DNA of 64,000 nt from DAITQM01 sp036832975 (GTDB taxonomy: Bacteria > Pseudomonadota > Gammaproteobacteria > Xanthomonadales > Wenzhouxiangellaceae): NCBI GenBank assembly GCA_036832975.1, contig DAITQM010000013.1:1-64000 (forward strand), given 5' to 3'. The first letter of the stretch is position 1. Every line of letters begins with the position of its first letter. Below are positions 1-7,577 of this stretch, one piece after another. The notes below the pieces were generated by a model. The model saw nothing but the letters and a program-made list of their open reading frames with translations, was not told the origin of the DNA and did not search any database. The position numbers were made by a program, and so were the translations under genes.

Positions 1-90
1 TGAATTCGATTTTCCTGCTAATAGCGACATAACTATATGATTCCAAGGAGAATTTGACGAAACCGAGCAAAATTTATGCAACTATTGGGT
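1..90. repeat. MITE-like element, copy 1 (left part outside window)
   Basis: These 90 bases align without gaps to 34136-34225, with about 84 identities. Similarity stops at the same base in both places, right after the terminal ATTGGGT. In the complete copy at 34063-34225 that end is one of two terminal inverted repeats, so this is the right part of a second copy cut by the window edge. It abuts the stop codon of the lipase gene on the minus strand. Confidence 0.8.
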
Positions 91-1470
91 TTATTCGCGG
101 TTGAGCAGAAAATGCAGCAGATTGTCCTGAAAAAAAGCATTGGTCGTCAAACGGTCGTGTTTTTCGCACAAAAACAACGGCCAGGCGAGCGGAAAATAAC
201 TGTACCTGTGGCGCGGGACCAGCGGGTCGAACGTTTCGCGGGCCAGCAGCGAAGCTTTGGTCACTGTCCCATCACCGGGTTCGAGCATGATGAGGCCGTA
301 GTCCAGGCCGTCCTGCGGGTTGCTGATTTCGCCCGGTTTGAGGCGCAGTTCGGAGGCGCCTTCGACTTCCTCGACGATGACCCGCGCCGGAGTCAGCGTG
401 CAATCGCCGCCGAAAACCACCATTTTCCACGGCGGCGGCGGGTCGAAGTTGACCGTCAGCGACCAGACGAAACGCCGCGCCCGTTCGAGGTGTTTGTGGA
501 AATAAGCTTCCAGGGTTTGCAGGTACGCTTCCCCCTCGGCCGGGTCGGCAAAGCGCTTGAGGATGCGCCGGCGGACTTTGGGATCGAAGATCGACCATTG
601 AAAACGCCGCCACAGCGCGATATCGAACAGATCGCGGTTGAGTGCTTTGCCGTTGCCGGAGATGATCCAGTCGTTGAGTGGATGGGGCAACAACTGGTAA
701 ATGCTCGGGAACGTCGCCAGTGCCTCGGTGCGCAGGCGCTTCATGCCGATCTTGTGGCCGACGATGAATGACTGCAAAGAACTGACCGAGCCGAGGTTGG
801 GCGTGCCGAGCATCACGATGCGGCGGACGCGCCCGGCACCGCGGCGGGTGACCGGGAATTCATTGTCGTCGAGTACGTCCTGTTCGCCGTAACGCAGGTA
901 ATAGCGCGTGATCAGCCCACCCATGCTGTGGGCGATGATATCGACCATCAGGTCCGGCTGGCCGTAATCGACGCGGATTTGTTCGATCAGGCGGCTTAAC
1001 CGGCGGGCCGATTGCACGTTATCCTGGCGCCAGTCGTAGGTGAAGACGTAGTAATTCGGGATGCCCGGCGTCGCTGGCTGGCCCGGCGTGCCCGGCCGGT
1101 AGCCGCCGGCGTTCTCCAGGGTGCGGATGATTGAGGCGTAAAAATCGCGGCCGGCGAACTCGTCGGTAATGCCGCCGACTGTCGTGCCGTTGGGCTTGGG
1201 AAGCAGGGACTCGGGGTCGATGTCGAGCGCCAGGTCGTCGTAACTCGAGAACATCGCACGCCACATGCTGCCGATCCATACTTCATCGCCTTGGCTGGTG
1301 ACGATGCGGCTGCCCATGATGCCGGGGATCAGGATCACCGGCGGTTGGCGGGTGTCGCCGGTGGCTCTGGCGTACAGGCGTTCGAGGTCGGGGCGCAGCG
1401 TCGGCGCGGCACAGCCGCCGAGCACGGCCGCGGCAGCGGCGAAGAGCATGATCAACTGTCGTATGCGCAT
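91..1470 (-). CDS. Lipoprotein of the LCAT/alpha-beta hydrolase lipase family
   Basis: Predicted secreted lipase or acyltransferase of about 459 residues. I place the start at 1470 because a lipoprotein signal follows it directly (MRIRQLIMLFAAAAAVLGGC, lipobox LGGC); the frame opens upstream to 1533 without signal-like sequence. The PVILIPGIMGSRI stretch near the mature N terminus and the nucleophile elbow AHSMGG, about a third of the way in, match LCAT/phosphatidylcholine-sterol-acyltransferase-like proteins. By family it would act on lipid esters at the cell envelope; the substrate is unknown. It is divergent from the hydrolase-OsmC gene. A MITE-like repeat begins immediately after its stop codon. 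Confidence 0.8.
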   Translation of the reverse strand: MRIRQLIMLFAAAAAVLGGCAAPTLRPDLERLYARATGDTRQPPVILIPGIMGSRIVTSQGDEVWIGSMWRAMFSSYDDLALDIDPESLLPKPNGTTVGGITDEFAGRDFYASIIRTLENAGGYRPGTPGQPATPGIPNYYVFTYDWRQDNVQSARRLSRLIEQIRVDYGQPDLMVDIIAHSMGGLITRYYLRYGEQDVLDDNEFPVTRRGAGRVRRIVMLGTPNLGSVSSLQSFIVGHKIGMKRLRTEALATFPSIYQLLPHPLNDWIISGNGKALNRDLFDIALWRRFQWSIFDPKVRRRILKRFADPAEGEAYLQTLEAYFHKHLERARRFVWSLTVNFDPPPPWKMVVFGGDCTLTPARVIVEEVEGASELRLKPGEISNPQDGLDYGLIMLEPGDGTVTKASLLARETFDPLVPRHRYSYFPLAWPLFLCEKHDRLTTNAFFQDNLLHFLLNRE

Positions 1471-1608
1471 CTGAACCGGTTTGAATCCCCGAGTTTCATT
1501 GTGGGTGCTGAGATTTCGAACCACCCGGACCACTCGGCGCTATGGTAGCGTAAGAAGCCGTCACGCCGTGCGGTCCGTGATGACCGATCCACCACCAGGA
1601 GACCGTCG

Positions 1609-2823
1609 ATGAGCCGAGTTCAATTCACCAACCGCCAGGGCCTGAAGCTAACCGGCGACATCGCCTGGCCGGCCGGCGGCGAGGCACGGGCTTTTGCGCT
1701 GTTCGCCCACTGCTTCACCTGCACGCGCAGCATCAAGGCGGCGATCCATATCGCCGAGGCGCTGGCCGGCGAGGGCATCGCGGTACTGCGCTTCGATTTC
1801 ACCGGGCTCGGGCAGAGCGAAGGCGAGTTCGCGGCGACCGATTTTTCGAGCAACGTCGATGACCTCGAGGACGCCGCCGCTTACCTTAGCGCCCACCACC
1901 AGGCGCCACAGATCCTGATCGGCCATTCGCTGGGCGGGACCGCGGTGCTCGCCGTCGCGCCGCGTATCGCCTCGTGCCGCGCCGTTGCGGTCATCGGCGC
2001 GCCGGCCGACCCGGCGCACGTCCTGCACAATTTCGCCGGCGAGGTAGAAACCATCCTGGCCGAGGGCAGCGCCGAGGTCAACCTCGGCGGCCGGCCGTTC
2101 CGGATCGGCCGGCAGTTCATCGCGGACGTTCGCGCGCAGAATCTGCCGGCCCGCCTGCGCGACCTGAGGCGCGCCTTGCTGATTCTGCACTCGCCGCTCG
2201 ACCGCATCGTCGGCATCGACAACGCCCAGCAAATCTTCCAGCACGCCCTGCACCCGAAGAGCTTCGTCAGCCTCGACCATGCCGATCACCTGCTCAGCAA
2301 GCCGGCTGATTCGCGTTACGCCGGGCAGGTGATCGCCAGTTGGGCGGCGCGCTATCTCGACGCGGTGCCGGCGGCCGAGGTGGCGCCGGGGGTCATCGCC
2401 CGCGGTTTGACTGAAGCTGGTTTTTTGACGGCCCTGAGCGGCGGCCGGCACCGGCTGCTGGCCGACGAACCAGAGGACGCCGGCGGCGGCGATCTCGGTC
2501 CCTCGCCCTACGATTATCTCGCCGCGGCGCTCGCCGCGTGCACGACGATGACGTTGAACCTTTACGCCCGGCACAAAAACCTGCCGCTCAGCCGGGTCAG
2601 TTGCCACGTCACGCACCACCGGGTCCACGCCGCGGACTGCGAAGCGTGCACGACGAAGGAGGGGCGGATCGACGTTTTCGAGCGTGCGATCACGATCGAA
2701 GGCGAAATCGAACCGGCCGTGCGCCAGCGGCTACGCGAGATCGCCGACCGTTGCCCGGTGCACCGGACGCTAGAAAATGAGATCAAGATCCGGACCGAGT
2801 TGACCGGCCCAGCCGGCGCTTAA
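1609..2823 (+). CDS. Bifunctional alpha/beta hydrolase-OsmC family protein
   Basis: Two-domain protein of 404 residues. The N-terminal ~250 residues are an alpha/beta hydrolase with nucleophile motif GHSLGG near residue 105 and a plausible catalytic His in SLDHADHLL. The C-terminal ~140 residues are an OsmC/Ohr-like domain with the two expected cysteines (LAACTTMTLNLYA and DRCPVHRTLE). OsmC cysteines reduce organic hydroperoxides; fusion to a hydrolase is a recurrent arrangement in proteobacteria. Joint action on peroxidised lipids or esters is inference. The start has AGGAGA upstream. Its TAA overlaps the stop of the convergent LacI gene in a shared TTAA. Confidence 0.88.
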   Translation: MSRVQFTNRQGLKLTGDIAWPAGGEARAFALFAHCFTCTRSIKAAIHIAEALAGEGIAVLRFDFTGLGQSEGEFAATDFSSNVDDLEDAAAYLSAHHQAPQILIGHSLGGTAVLAVAPRIASCRAVAVIGAPADPAHVLHNFAGEVETILAEGSAEVNLGGRPFRIGRQFIADVRAQNLPARLRDLRRALLILHSPLDRIVGIDNAQQIFQHALHPKSFVSLDHADHLLSKPADSRYAGQVIASWAARYLDAVPAAEVAPGVIARGLTEAGFLTALSGGRHRLLADEPEDAGGGDLGPSPYDYLAAALAACTTMTLNLYARHKNLPLSRVSCHVTHHRVHAADCEACTTKEGRIDVFERAITIEGEIEPAVRQRLREIADRCPVHRTLENEIKIRTELTGPAGA

Positions 2824-3857
2824 CGCCCGCCGCAGGACTGACGGACGACGAGCTTGACCGGGATGGCGTGCGACGCCACCGGTTCGTTGCGGATCAGCTT
2901 CAGCAGGCTGTCGACGAGGATTTCGCCGGCGTGGCGCGTATCCTGCTGCACCGTGGTCAGCGGCGGCTGCGTGTAGCTGGCCATCGGGATATCGTCGAAA
3001 CCGGCGACCGCGACATCGGCCGGGACCGACAGCCCGTGCTCGTTGAGAGCCTGCATCGCGCCGATCGCGATCAGGTCGCTGGCGGCGATCAGGCCGTTGA
3101 ACTCGACGCCGCCGGCAAGCAGCCGGGCGGCGGCGTCGAACCCCGAGCGCTCGGTGCTGATCGCGCCGGTGACGAGCTTGGGATCGACTTCGATCCCGGC
3201 GTCGGCCAGCGCTTCTGTGTAACCGTGGTAGCGATCCTCGAACTCGGGATAATGATCGTCCGCTTCCCCCAGAAAGGCGATGCGCCGCCGCCCGGCGGCC
3301 AGCATATGGCGCGTGATCTCGTACCCGCCGCGCAGATTGTCGCAACCGATCGAAACGCCGGGCTGTCCCGGCCGGACGGCCCCCCAGCGCACGAAGCGCG
3401 CGCCGCGGGCGGCGAGCCGTTCGAGCTGGGCGCACGATTGCAGGTAGTCGCCGTAACCGAGCAGGATCAGCCCGTCGGCTTTGTGCGTGCCCTCATAATC
3501 GGCTTGCCAGTCTTCGGAGAACTGCTGGAACGAGACCAACAGGTCATAGCCGGCGGCGGCCGCGGCGCGCGTGATCGAGGCCAGCATCGACGGGAAGAAC
3601 GGGTTGATCATCGAATTGTCGTCGGTCGGATCCTCGAAAAGGAGCAGCGCCAGGGTGTAAGATTTCTGCGTCCGCAGATTCGAGGCGCTCTTGTCCACCT
3701 TGTAATTCAGCTCGCGGGCGATCGCCTCGATTTTCAGCCGGGTCTCGCGGCTGACCAGCGGACTGCCGCGCAGGGCGCGCGACACCGTCGCCTGCGAAAC
3801 GCCGGCGCGAAACGCAATATCGAGCGAATTCGCCCGTCCTTTCAGTTCCCGGGACAT
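2820..3857 (-). CDS. LacI/GalR family transcriptional regulator
   Basis: About 345 residues. The N terminus has a clear LacI helix-turn-helix (LDIAFRAGVSQATVSRALRG), a hinge rich in basic residues, and a periplasmic-binding-protein-like sensor domain (Peripla_BP_3 type). I chose the Met at 3857, which sits directly before the HTH, rather than the frame opening at 3893. It lies about 2 kb from the end of the Entner-Doudoroff operon, and a LacI-type palindrome is found upstream of zwf. That makes it a candidate repressor of sugar catabolism, but the effector and target are inference. Confidence 0.88.
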   Translation of the reverse strand: MSRELKGRANSLDIAFRAGVSQATVSRALRGSPLVSRETRLKIEAIARELNYKVDKSASNLRTQKSYTLALLLFEDPTDDNSMINPFFPSMLASITRAAAAAGYDLLVSFQQFSEDWQADYEGTHKADGLILLGYGDYLQSCAQLERLAARGARFVRWGAVRPGQPGVSIGCDNLRGGYEITRHMLAAGRRRIAFLGEADDHYPEFEDRYHGYTEALADAGIEVDPKLVTGAISTERSGFDAAARLLAGGVEFNGLIAASDLIAIGAMQALNEHGLSVPADVAVAGFDDIPMASYTQPPLTTVQQDTRHAGEILVDSLLKLIRNEPVASHAIPVKLVVRQSCGGR

Positions 3858-4100
3858 GGCTGGCGGCGGTGCTGCATCCCGGCAATGTAGCACCCCCGGC
3901 CCCGCCGTGCATCAGCCCATTGCCCGGGACCGCCGTGCGGCGGCGGGCGCGCGCCGTCAACGCGATACTGGCAGGGCGGGCGTTTACCTCCCAGTCCACT
4001 CCCCGGTACGGGTACTGTTGAAATCTGCGGAGGGGGGTAGTATCGTGATGGGACATTTTCCCAGTCATGGCCGATCGCAATCGACATCAAGGAATCCAGC

Positions 4101-4997
4101 ATGCCTGATCTCCAACTCCAGACTACCCGCCCGCTGCTACAGCGGGCGGTTGCAGCGGCGGTCATTTTGCCATCGCTGAAATCGATTACACGATCTAAAA
4201 AGCACATCATTTTGTGTAATGGAGCTTGCATTTTATTCATTTCCTTCGCTGTGTTATTTACCGGATGCGCTGCCAATAAAATAAATGATGCTTCCGCGGA
4301 TCGGCAGATTGAACGCGTAAAGCAAACCAATATCAAGGAAGGAAAATGGGCGGGAATTCCAGGTGGTGACATTCTTGAAAAGGATGAGGATGCAGAAAGG
4401 GCAGATGCGCTGTTTACCGCAGAGCAATACGACGCAGCCTTCGAAATATACGATCGACTTGCGAAGCAAGCGGATAAGTTCTCTCAATACCGGCTCGCTT
4501 TTCAATATGAGCATGGGCTGGGTGTCGAACGGGATTTAATCGAAGCCTATGCCTGGGCGACACTGGCTGCAGAATTCAACGAGCCGCAGTTGAGCCGCTA
4601 TGCAAAAAATCTGAAAGCAAGACTTGATAAAGCTCAACTTGCTGAGGCTCAAGAAAAATCGTTGGACTATTTGCGCAAATATAGCAATCTTGCGCTCGCG
4701 CAGAAAATGCTCAAAGAACAACGCGATATACTCCGCGGTTGTACCGGTTCGCGTACAGGTAATACCTGTTTGAGTGGCACCCTGCGGGTCGGCCGGCTTG
4801 TGCAATCGGCGCCTGGAGATGGACATTTAAGTCGAGTCGCAGGTCTTAAAATTTCAGATGATGCGACTGGATTTGATTACTATCTTCCGATCAAGCAAAA
4901 TGTCGTACACTTGCAGAACTATATTACCGAGTACCTTTATACGTTCGGCGATGTCACACTGGGTGAGTTTGAGATCATTGAAGATGAAACAGAATGA
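4101..4997 (+). CDS. Sel1/TPR-like putative lipoprotein, tandem paralogue 1
   Basis: 298 residues. An AAGGA box precedes the ATG. A basic-hydrophobic stretch then ends in the lipobox-like LFTGC at residue 56, an unusually long leader; an in-frame TTG at 4167 would give a more normal one. A Sel1-like motif follows (FSQYRLAFQYEHGLGVERD, then EAYAWATLAAE). The C-terminal half has conserved cysteines (RGCTGSRTGNTC). The next gene is a clear paralogue and overlaps it by ATGA, so the pair is co-translated. Visibly AT-richer than the neighbours. Function unknown; Sel1 repeats mediate protein contacts. Confidence 0.75.
   Translation: MPDLQLQTTRPLLQRAVAAAVILPSLKSITRSKKHIILCNGACILFISFAVLFTGCAANKINDASADRQIERVKQTNIKEGKWAGIPGGDILEKDEDAERADALFTAEQYDAAFEIYDRLAKQADKFSQYRLAFQYEHGLGVERDLIEAYAWATLAAEFNEPQLSRYAKNLKARLDKAQLAEAQEKSLDYLRKYSNLALAQKMLKEQRDILRGCTGSRTGNTCLSGTLRVGRLVQSAPGDGHLSRVAGLKISDDATGFDYYLPIKQNVVHLQNYITEYLYTFGDVTLGEFEIIEDETE
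4127..4149. other. Perfect 10-bp-stem hairpin inside the 5' end of the Sel1-like gene
   Basis: CCGCCCGCTG, loop CTA, then CAGCGGGCGG. It lies 26 bases after the ATG at 4101, so it is transcribed whichever start is used. If the TTG at 4167 is the true start it would lie in the leader. No U-run follows, so it is not a typical intrinsic terminator. Confidence 0.6.
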
Positions 4998-5833
4998 GGC
5001 TGTTATCTTTCATCACATTTTTCATGATTTTGGCTACGCAGTCCCAGGGCCAGGATTTGCAATCGCCCAGTATTATTGCAAACGCAAACAGTCAGAATGC
5101 CGTCGCGGCTTTCAATAGTGTCAAACAACGCGCCGATTCAAGCTTCAATACCAAAAATTACAGCCAAGCGTTGTCACTTTATAAGATTTTAGCCGAGGTC
5201 GGCGACAAGTTTTCGCAATACCGCCTGGCTTATATGTACGATCATGGCCTTGGCGTCGATCGCGATCTGCAAAAAGCGTTTGCCTGGTCATACGTCGCGG
5301 CGGAAAAACGCGCTGAACCGTTATTCGGGTATCACCAGAGTGTGCGCTCGAAGTTATCTCCCGAGGAATTGGCTCGTGCCAAGGAATTGGGCGGTGAATA
5401 CCTGGGTCAATACGGGGTATTCACACTATCGAACAACGCCTACATTGCTATCAGAAAACAACTGAATCAATGCACCGGTTCACGTCTCGGCGCTCGTTGC
5501 GACAGAGTTTACAGCAGCAGTATGAGTTGTAATTTGAACAATGTCGGCATTCCGGATAAAACTTGCCTGGTGCTCGGCGCGGCGGGATTGCCCGGCGTAC
5601 AGCGGGTGCAGCCATTGCAAATACACGATACCCAACAACACCTCAAGTACCTTATGGACCGTTACAACCCCGGCCGTGTGGAGCTTGGCGAATTTCAGGT
5701 GATTGAAGATGAGGACGAATTGAGCGAAAAACTCGATAAGAAACTTCAAACTAATTTCGAATATAAATACACGATTGACGGTATAGTCGAGGAAGATGAA
5801 GAAAAAGATGATGAACAAGATGATGAAAAATGA
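4994..5833 (+). CDS. Sel1/TPR-like secreted protein, tandem paralogue 2
   Basis: 279 residues beginning with a short signal peptide (MRLLSFITFFMILATQSQGQ). It shares with the upstream gene the segment FSQYRLAYMYDHGLGVDRD, the AFAWSYVAAE motif, the cysteine motif CTGSRLGARC and the end GEFQVIEDE, so the two arose by tandem duplication. Unlike its partner it has no lipobox and ends in a long acidic tail (EEDEEKDDEQDDE). Translation is coupled through a 4-base ATGA overlap. Convergent with eda, 24 bases away. Function unknown; probably periplasmic. Confidence 0.8.
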   Translation: MRLLSFITFFMILATQSQGQDLQSPSIIANANSQNAVAAFNSVKQRADSSFNTKNYSQALSLYKILAEVGDKFSQYRLAYMYDHGLGVDRDLQKAFAWSYVAAEKRAEPLFGYHQSVRSKLSPEELARAKELGGEYLGQYGVFTLSNNAYIAIRKQLNQCTGSRLGARCDRVYSSSMSCNLNNVGIPDKTCLVLGAAGLPGVQRVQPLQIHDTQQHLKYLMDRYNPGRVELGEFQVIEDEDELSEKLDKKLQTNFEYKYTIDGIVEEDEEKDDEQDDEK

Positions 5834-5857
5834 TCTTAAAAGAAGGTCTGAAGTGGG

Positions 5858-6523
5858 TCATGCGTCGAAACGAGCAGCGCGTGCCGATGCGGCGCGTTGG
5901 GCGCGTTCCGCGATGGTTGGCCAGTCGCGGGCGGCGATGGCGGTGGGGGGTGCGATCCAGGAGCCGCCGATGGTGATGACGTTCGACAGGGCGAGGTAGG
6001 CTGCGGCGTCTTGTTCATCGATGCCGCCGGTGGGACAGAAGCGGACCTGGGGAAACGGACCGAGAAAAGCTTTCAGTGCCGCGCAGCCGCCGGTGACGGC
6101 GGGGAAGTACTTGAACCGCCGGTAGCCGTGTTCCATGCCGTGCACGATTTCGCTGCCGGTGGCCACCGCCGGCAGGTAAGGGATGGCGCTCTCGGCCGCG
6201 GCGCGGTACAGCGCTTCGCTGGCTCCGGGGCTGATTGCAAAGGCCGCGCCGGCGGCGGCGGCGGCGGCGAGATCGGCCGGGGTCAGCACGGTGCCGGCGG
6301 CGGGAATGCAGCCCGGGACTTCGGCTGCCACTTGGGCGATGGCCGCGAGCGCGACGGGCGTGCGCAGGGTGATTTCGACGACCGGCAAGCCGGCGCCGGC
6401 CAGCGTTCGGGCGAGCGGCACCGCGGTGTCGAGGTCGGCGATCGTCAGCACCGGGATCACCGGAGCCTTAGCCAATAGCCGGTCGATGGCCGCCGTGCGG
6501 CTGTCGCAAGTCCACTCGTTCAT
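5858..6523 (-). CDS. eda: 2-dehydro-3-deoxy-phosphogluconate (KDPG) aldolase
   Basis: 221 residues, the usual size. It cleaves KDPG to pyruvate and glyceraldehyde-3-phosphate, the last step of the Entner-Doudoroff pathway. Visible class I aldolase features are the VVEITLRT strand carrying the catalytic Glu, the GTVL turn, and the Schiff-base lysine in RRFKYFPA, followed by the phosphate-binding CPTGGI. Last gene of the zwf-pgl-edd-glk-eda operon, 4 bases after glk. Confidence 0.95.
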   Translation of the reverse strand: MNEWTCDSRTAAIDRLLAKAPVIPVLTIADLDTAVPLARTLAGAGLPVVEITLRTPVALAAIAQVAAEVPGCIPAAGTVLTPADLAAAAAAGAAFAISPGASEALYRAAAESAIPYLPAVATGSEIVHGMEHGYRRFKYFPAVTGGCAALKAFLGPFPQVRFCPTGGIDEQDAAAYLALSNVITIGGSWIAPPTAIAARDWPTIAERAQRAASARAARFDA

Positions 6524-6527
6524 TGCA

Positions 6528-7574
6528 TCACTCCGCTTCAGATAAACGTCCGCCGGGTGCGGCGTCGCCCGCGGCGAGCGCGGCGCCGAGCAGACCGGGG
6601 TCGGGGTGGGTGATCACGGCCAGCGCTACCGTTTCGAGATGGGCGGCGAAGCGGCCTTTCGCTAAAAAGCGCTCGCGGAAGGCGCTGGCGCGCAGAAAGG
6701 GAATAAACCGCGGCACGATGCCGCCGGCGATGAACAGCGTCCGCGCCCCATGGATCAACGCGGTGTCGCCGGCGACACTGCCCAGGATGGCGCAGAAGCG
6801 GGCCACGGCGCGACGCGCCAGAGCGTCCGAGCCGGCGAGTGCGGCGCTGACGATCTCGGCCGGTTCGGCCAGCAGGCGATCCGGCGTCGCAGTGCGGCCG
6901 GGCTTCAGGCCGCCGAGGGCGGCGTGGATGCGCGCTAAACCGGGACCGCTCAAAACCCGTTCGACCGAGACCCGGCCGTGGCGCGCCGTCATCCACTCGG
7001 CGATGCATTGTTCTTCATCGCCTTGCGGCGCGAAGCTGATATGGCCGCCTTCGGTTTCGATCACTTGCCAGGGGCCGTCCGGGCCGGCGACGAGCAATGC
7101 CACGCCGAGGCCGGTGCCGGGGCCGATCACACTGACCGGCGCCGCGGGGACAGTGTCGAGCGTGCCGTGCAGGGCGACGACGTCGCCGGCGCCGAGCGCC
7201 GGTACGGCGCGGGCCACGGCACCGAAATCGTTGATGACGATCAGTTCGTCGAGGTTGAGCGCGCTGCTGAGTTCGCTGCGGCTAAAGGCCCAGGCGCGGT
7301 TGGTCAAACGGATTTCATCGCCCGTGACCGGGCAGGCGACGGCGAACGCTGCCCGCCACGGCCGCGTGCCGCATCGTTCGAGATAGTGTTCGGCGGCGTG
7401 TTGCAGGCTGGCGAAATCGGCGGTCGCCAGCGTGATTTGGTGGATCAGGTGGGGTCTGCCTGGTGGTGCGCCGGCACCGGATACGGCGAGCGCGAAACGG
7501 GCATTGGTGCCGCCGATATCGGCGACCAGGACGGCGTCGTCCGGAATCGGGGTTTTGTCGGCCCGGACGGCCAC
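6528..7574 (-). CDS. glk: Glucokinase (ROK-independent Glk type)
   Basis: 348 residues, GTG start. It phosphorylates glucose with ATP, feeding Zwf. The N-terminal phosphate loop DIGGTNARFAL, the INDFGAVARAVP segment with the sugar-binding Asn-Asp, the GPGTGLGVALL loop and the ETEGGHISFAPQ motif are all typical of bacterial Glk. The C terminus has the IAGGIVPRF motif. It sits between edd (3 bases upstream) and eda, so the operon encodes glucose activation as well as the Entner-Doudoroff steps. Confidence 0.93.
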   Translation of the reverse strand: MAVRADKTPIPDDAVLVADIGGTNARFALAVSGAGAPPGRPHLIHQITLATADFASLQHAAEHYLERCGTRPWRAAFAVACPVTGDEIRLTNRAWAFSRSELSSALNLDELIVINDFGAVARAVPALGAGDVVALHGTLDTVPAAPVSVIGPGTGLGVALLVAGPDGPWQVIETEGGHISFAPQGDEEQCIAEWMTARHGRVSVERVLSGPGLARIHAALGGLKPGRTATPDRLLAEPAEIVSAALAGSDALARRAVARFCAILGSVAGDTALIHGARTLFIAGGIVPRFIPFLRASAFRERFLAKGRFAAHLETVALAVITHPDPGLLGAALAAGDAAPGGRLSEAE

Positions 7575-7577
7575 CGG

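Noticed and set aside
2820..2823. Shared TTAA stop codons of convergent genes as a regulatory feature
   Set aside because: Four-base convergent stop overlaps are common in compact genomes; another occurs at 62598-62601.
2868..3890. 340-codon plus-strand frame opposite the LacI gene
   Set aside because: GC-rich antisense shadow; the minus strand has an unmistakable LacI HTH.
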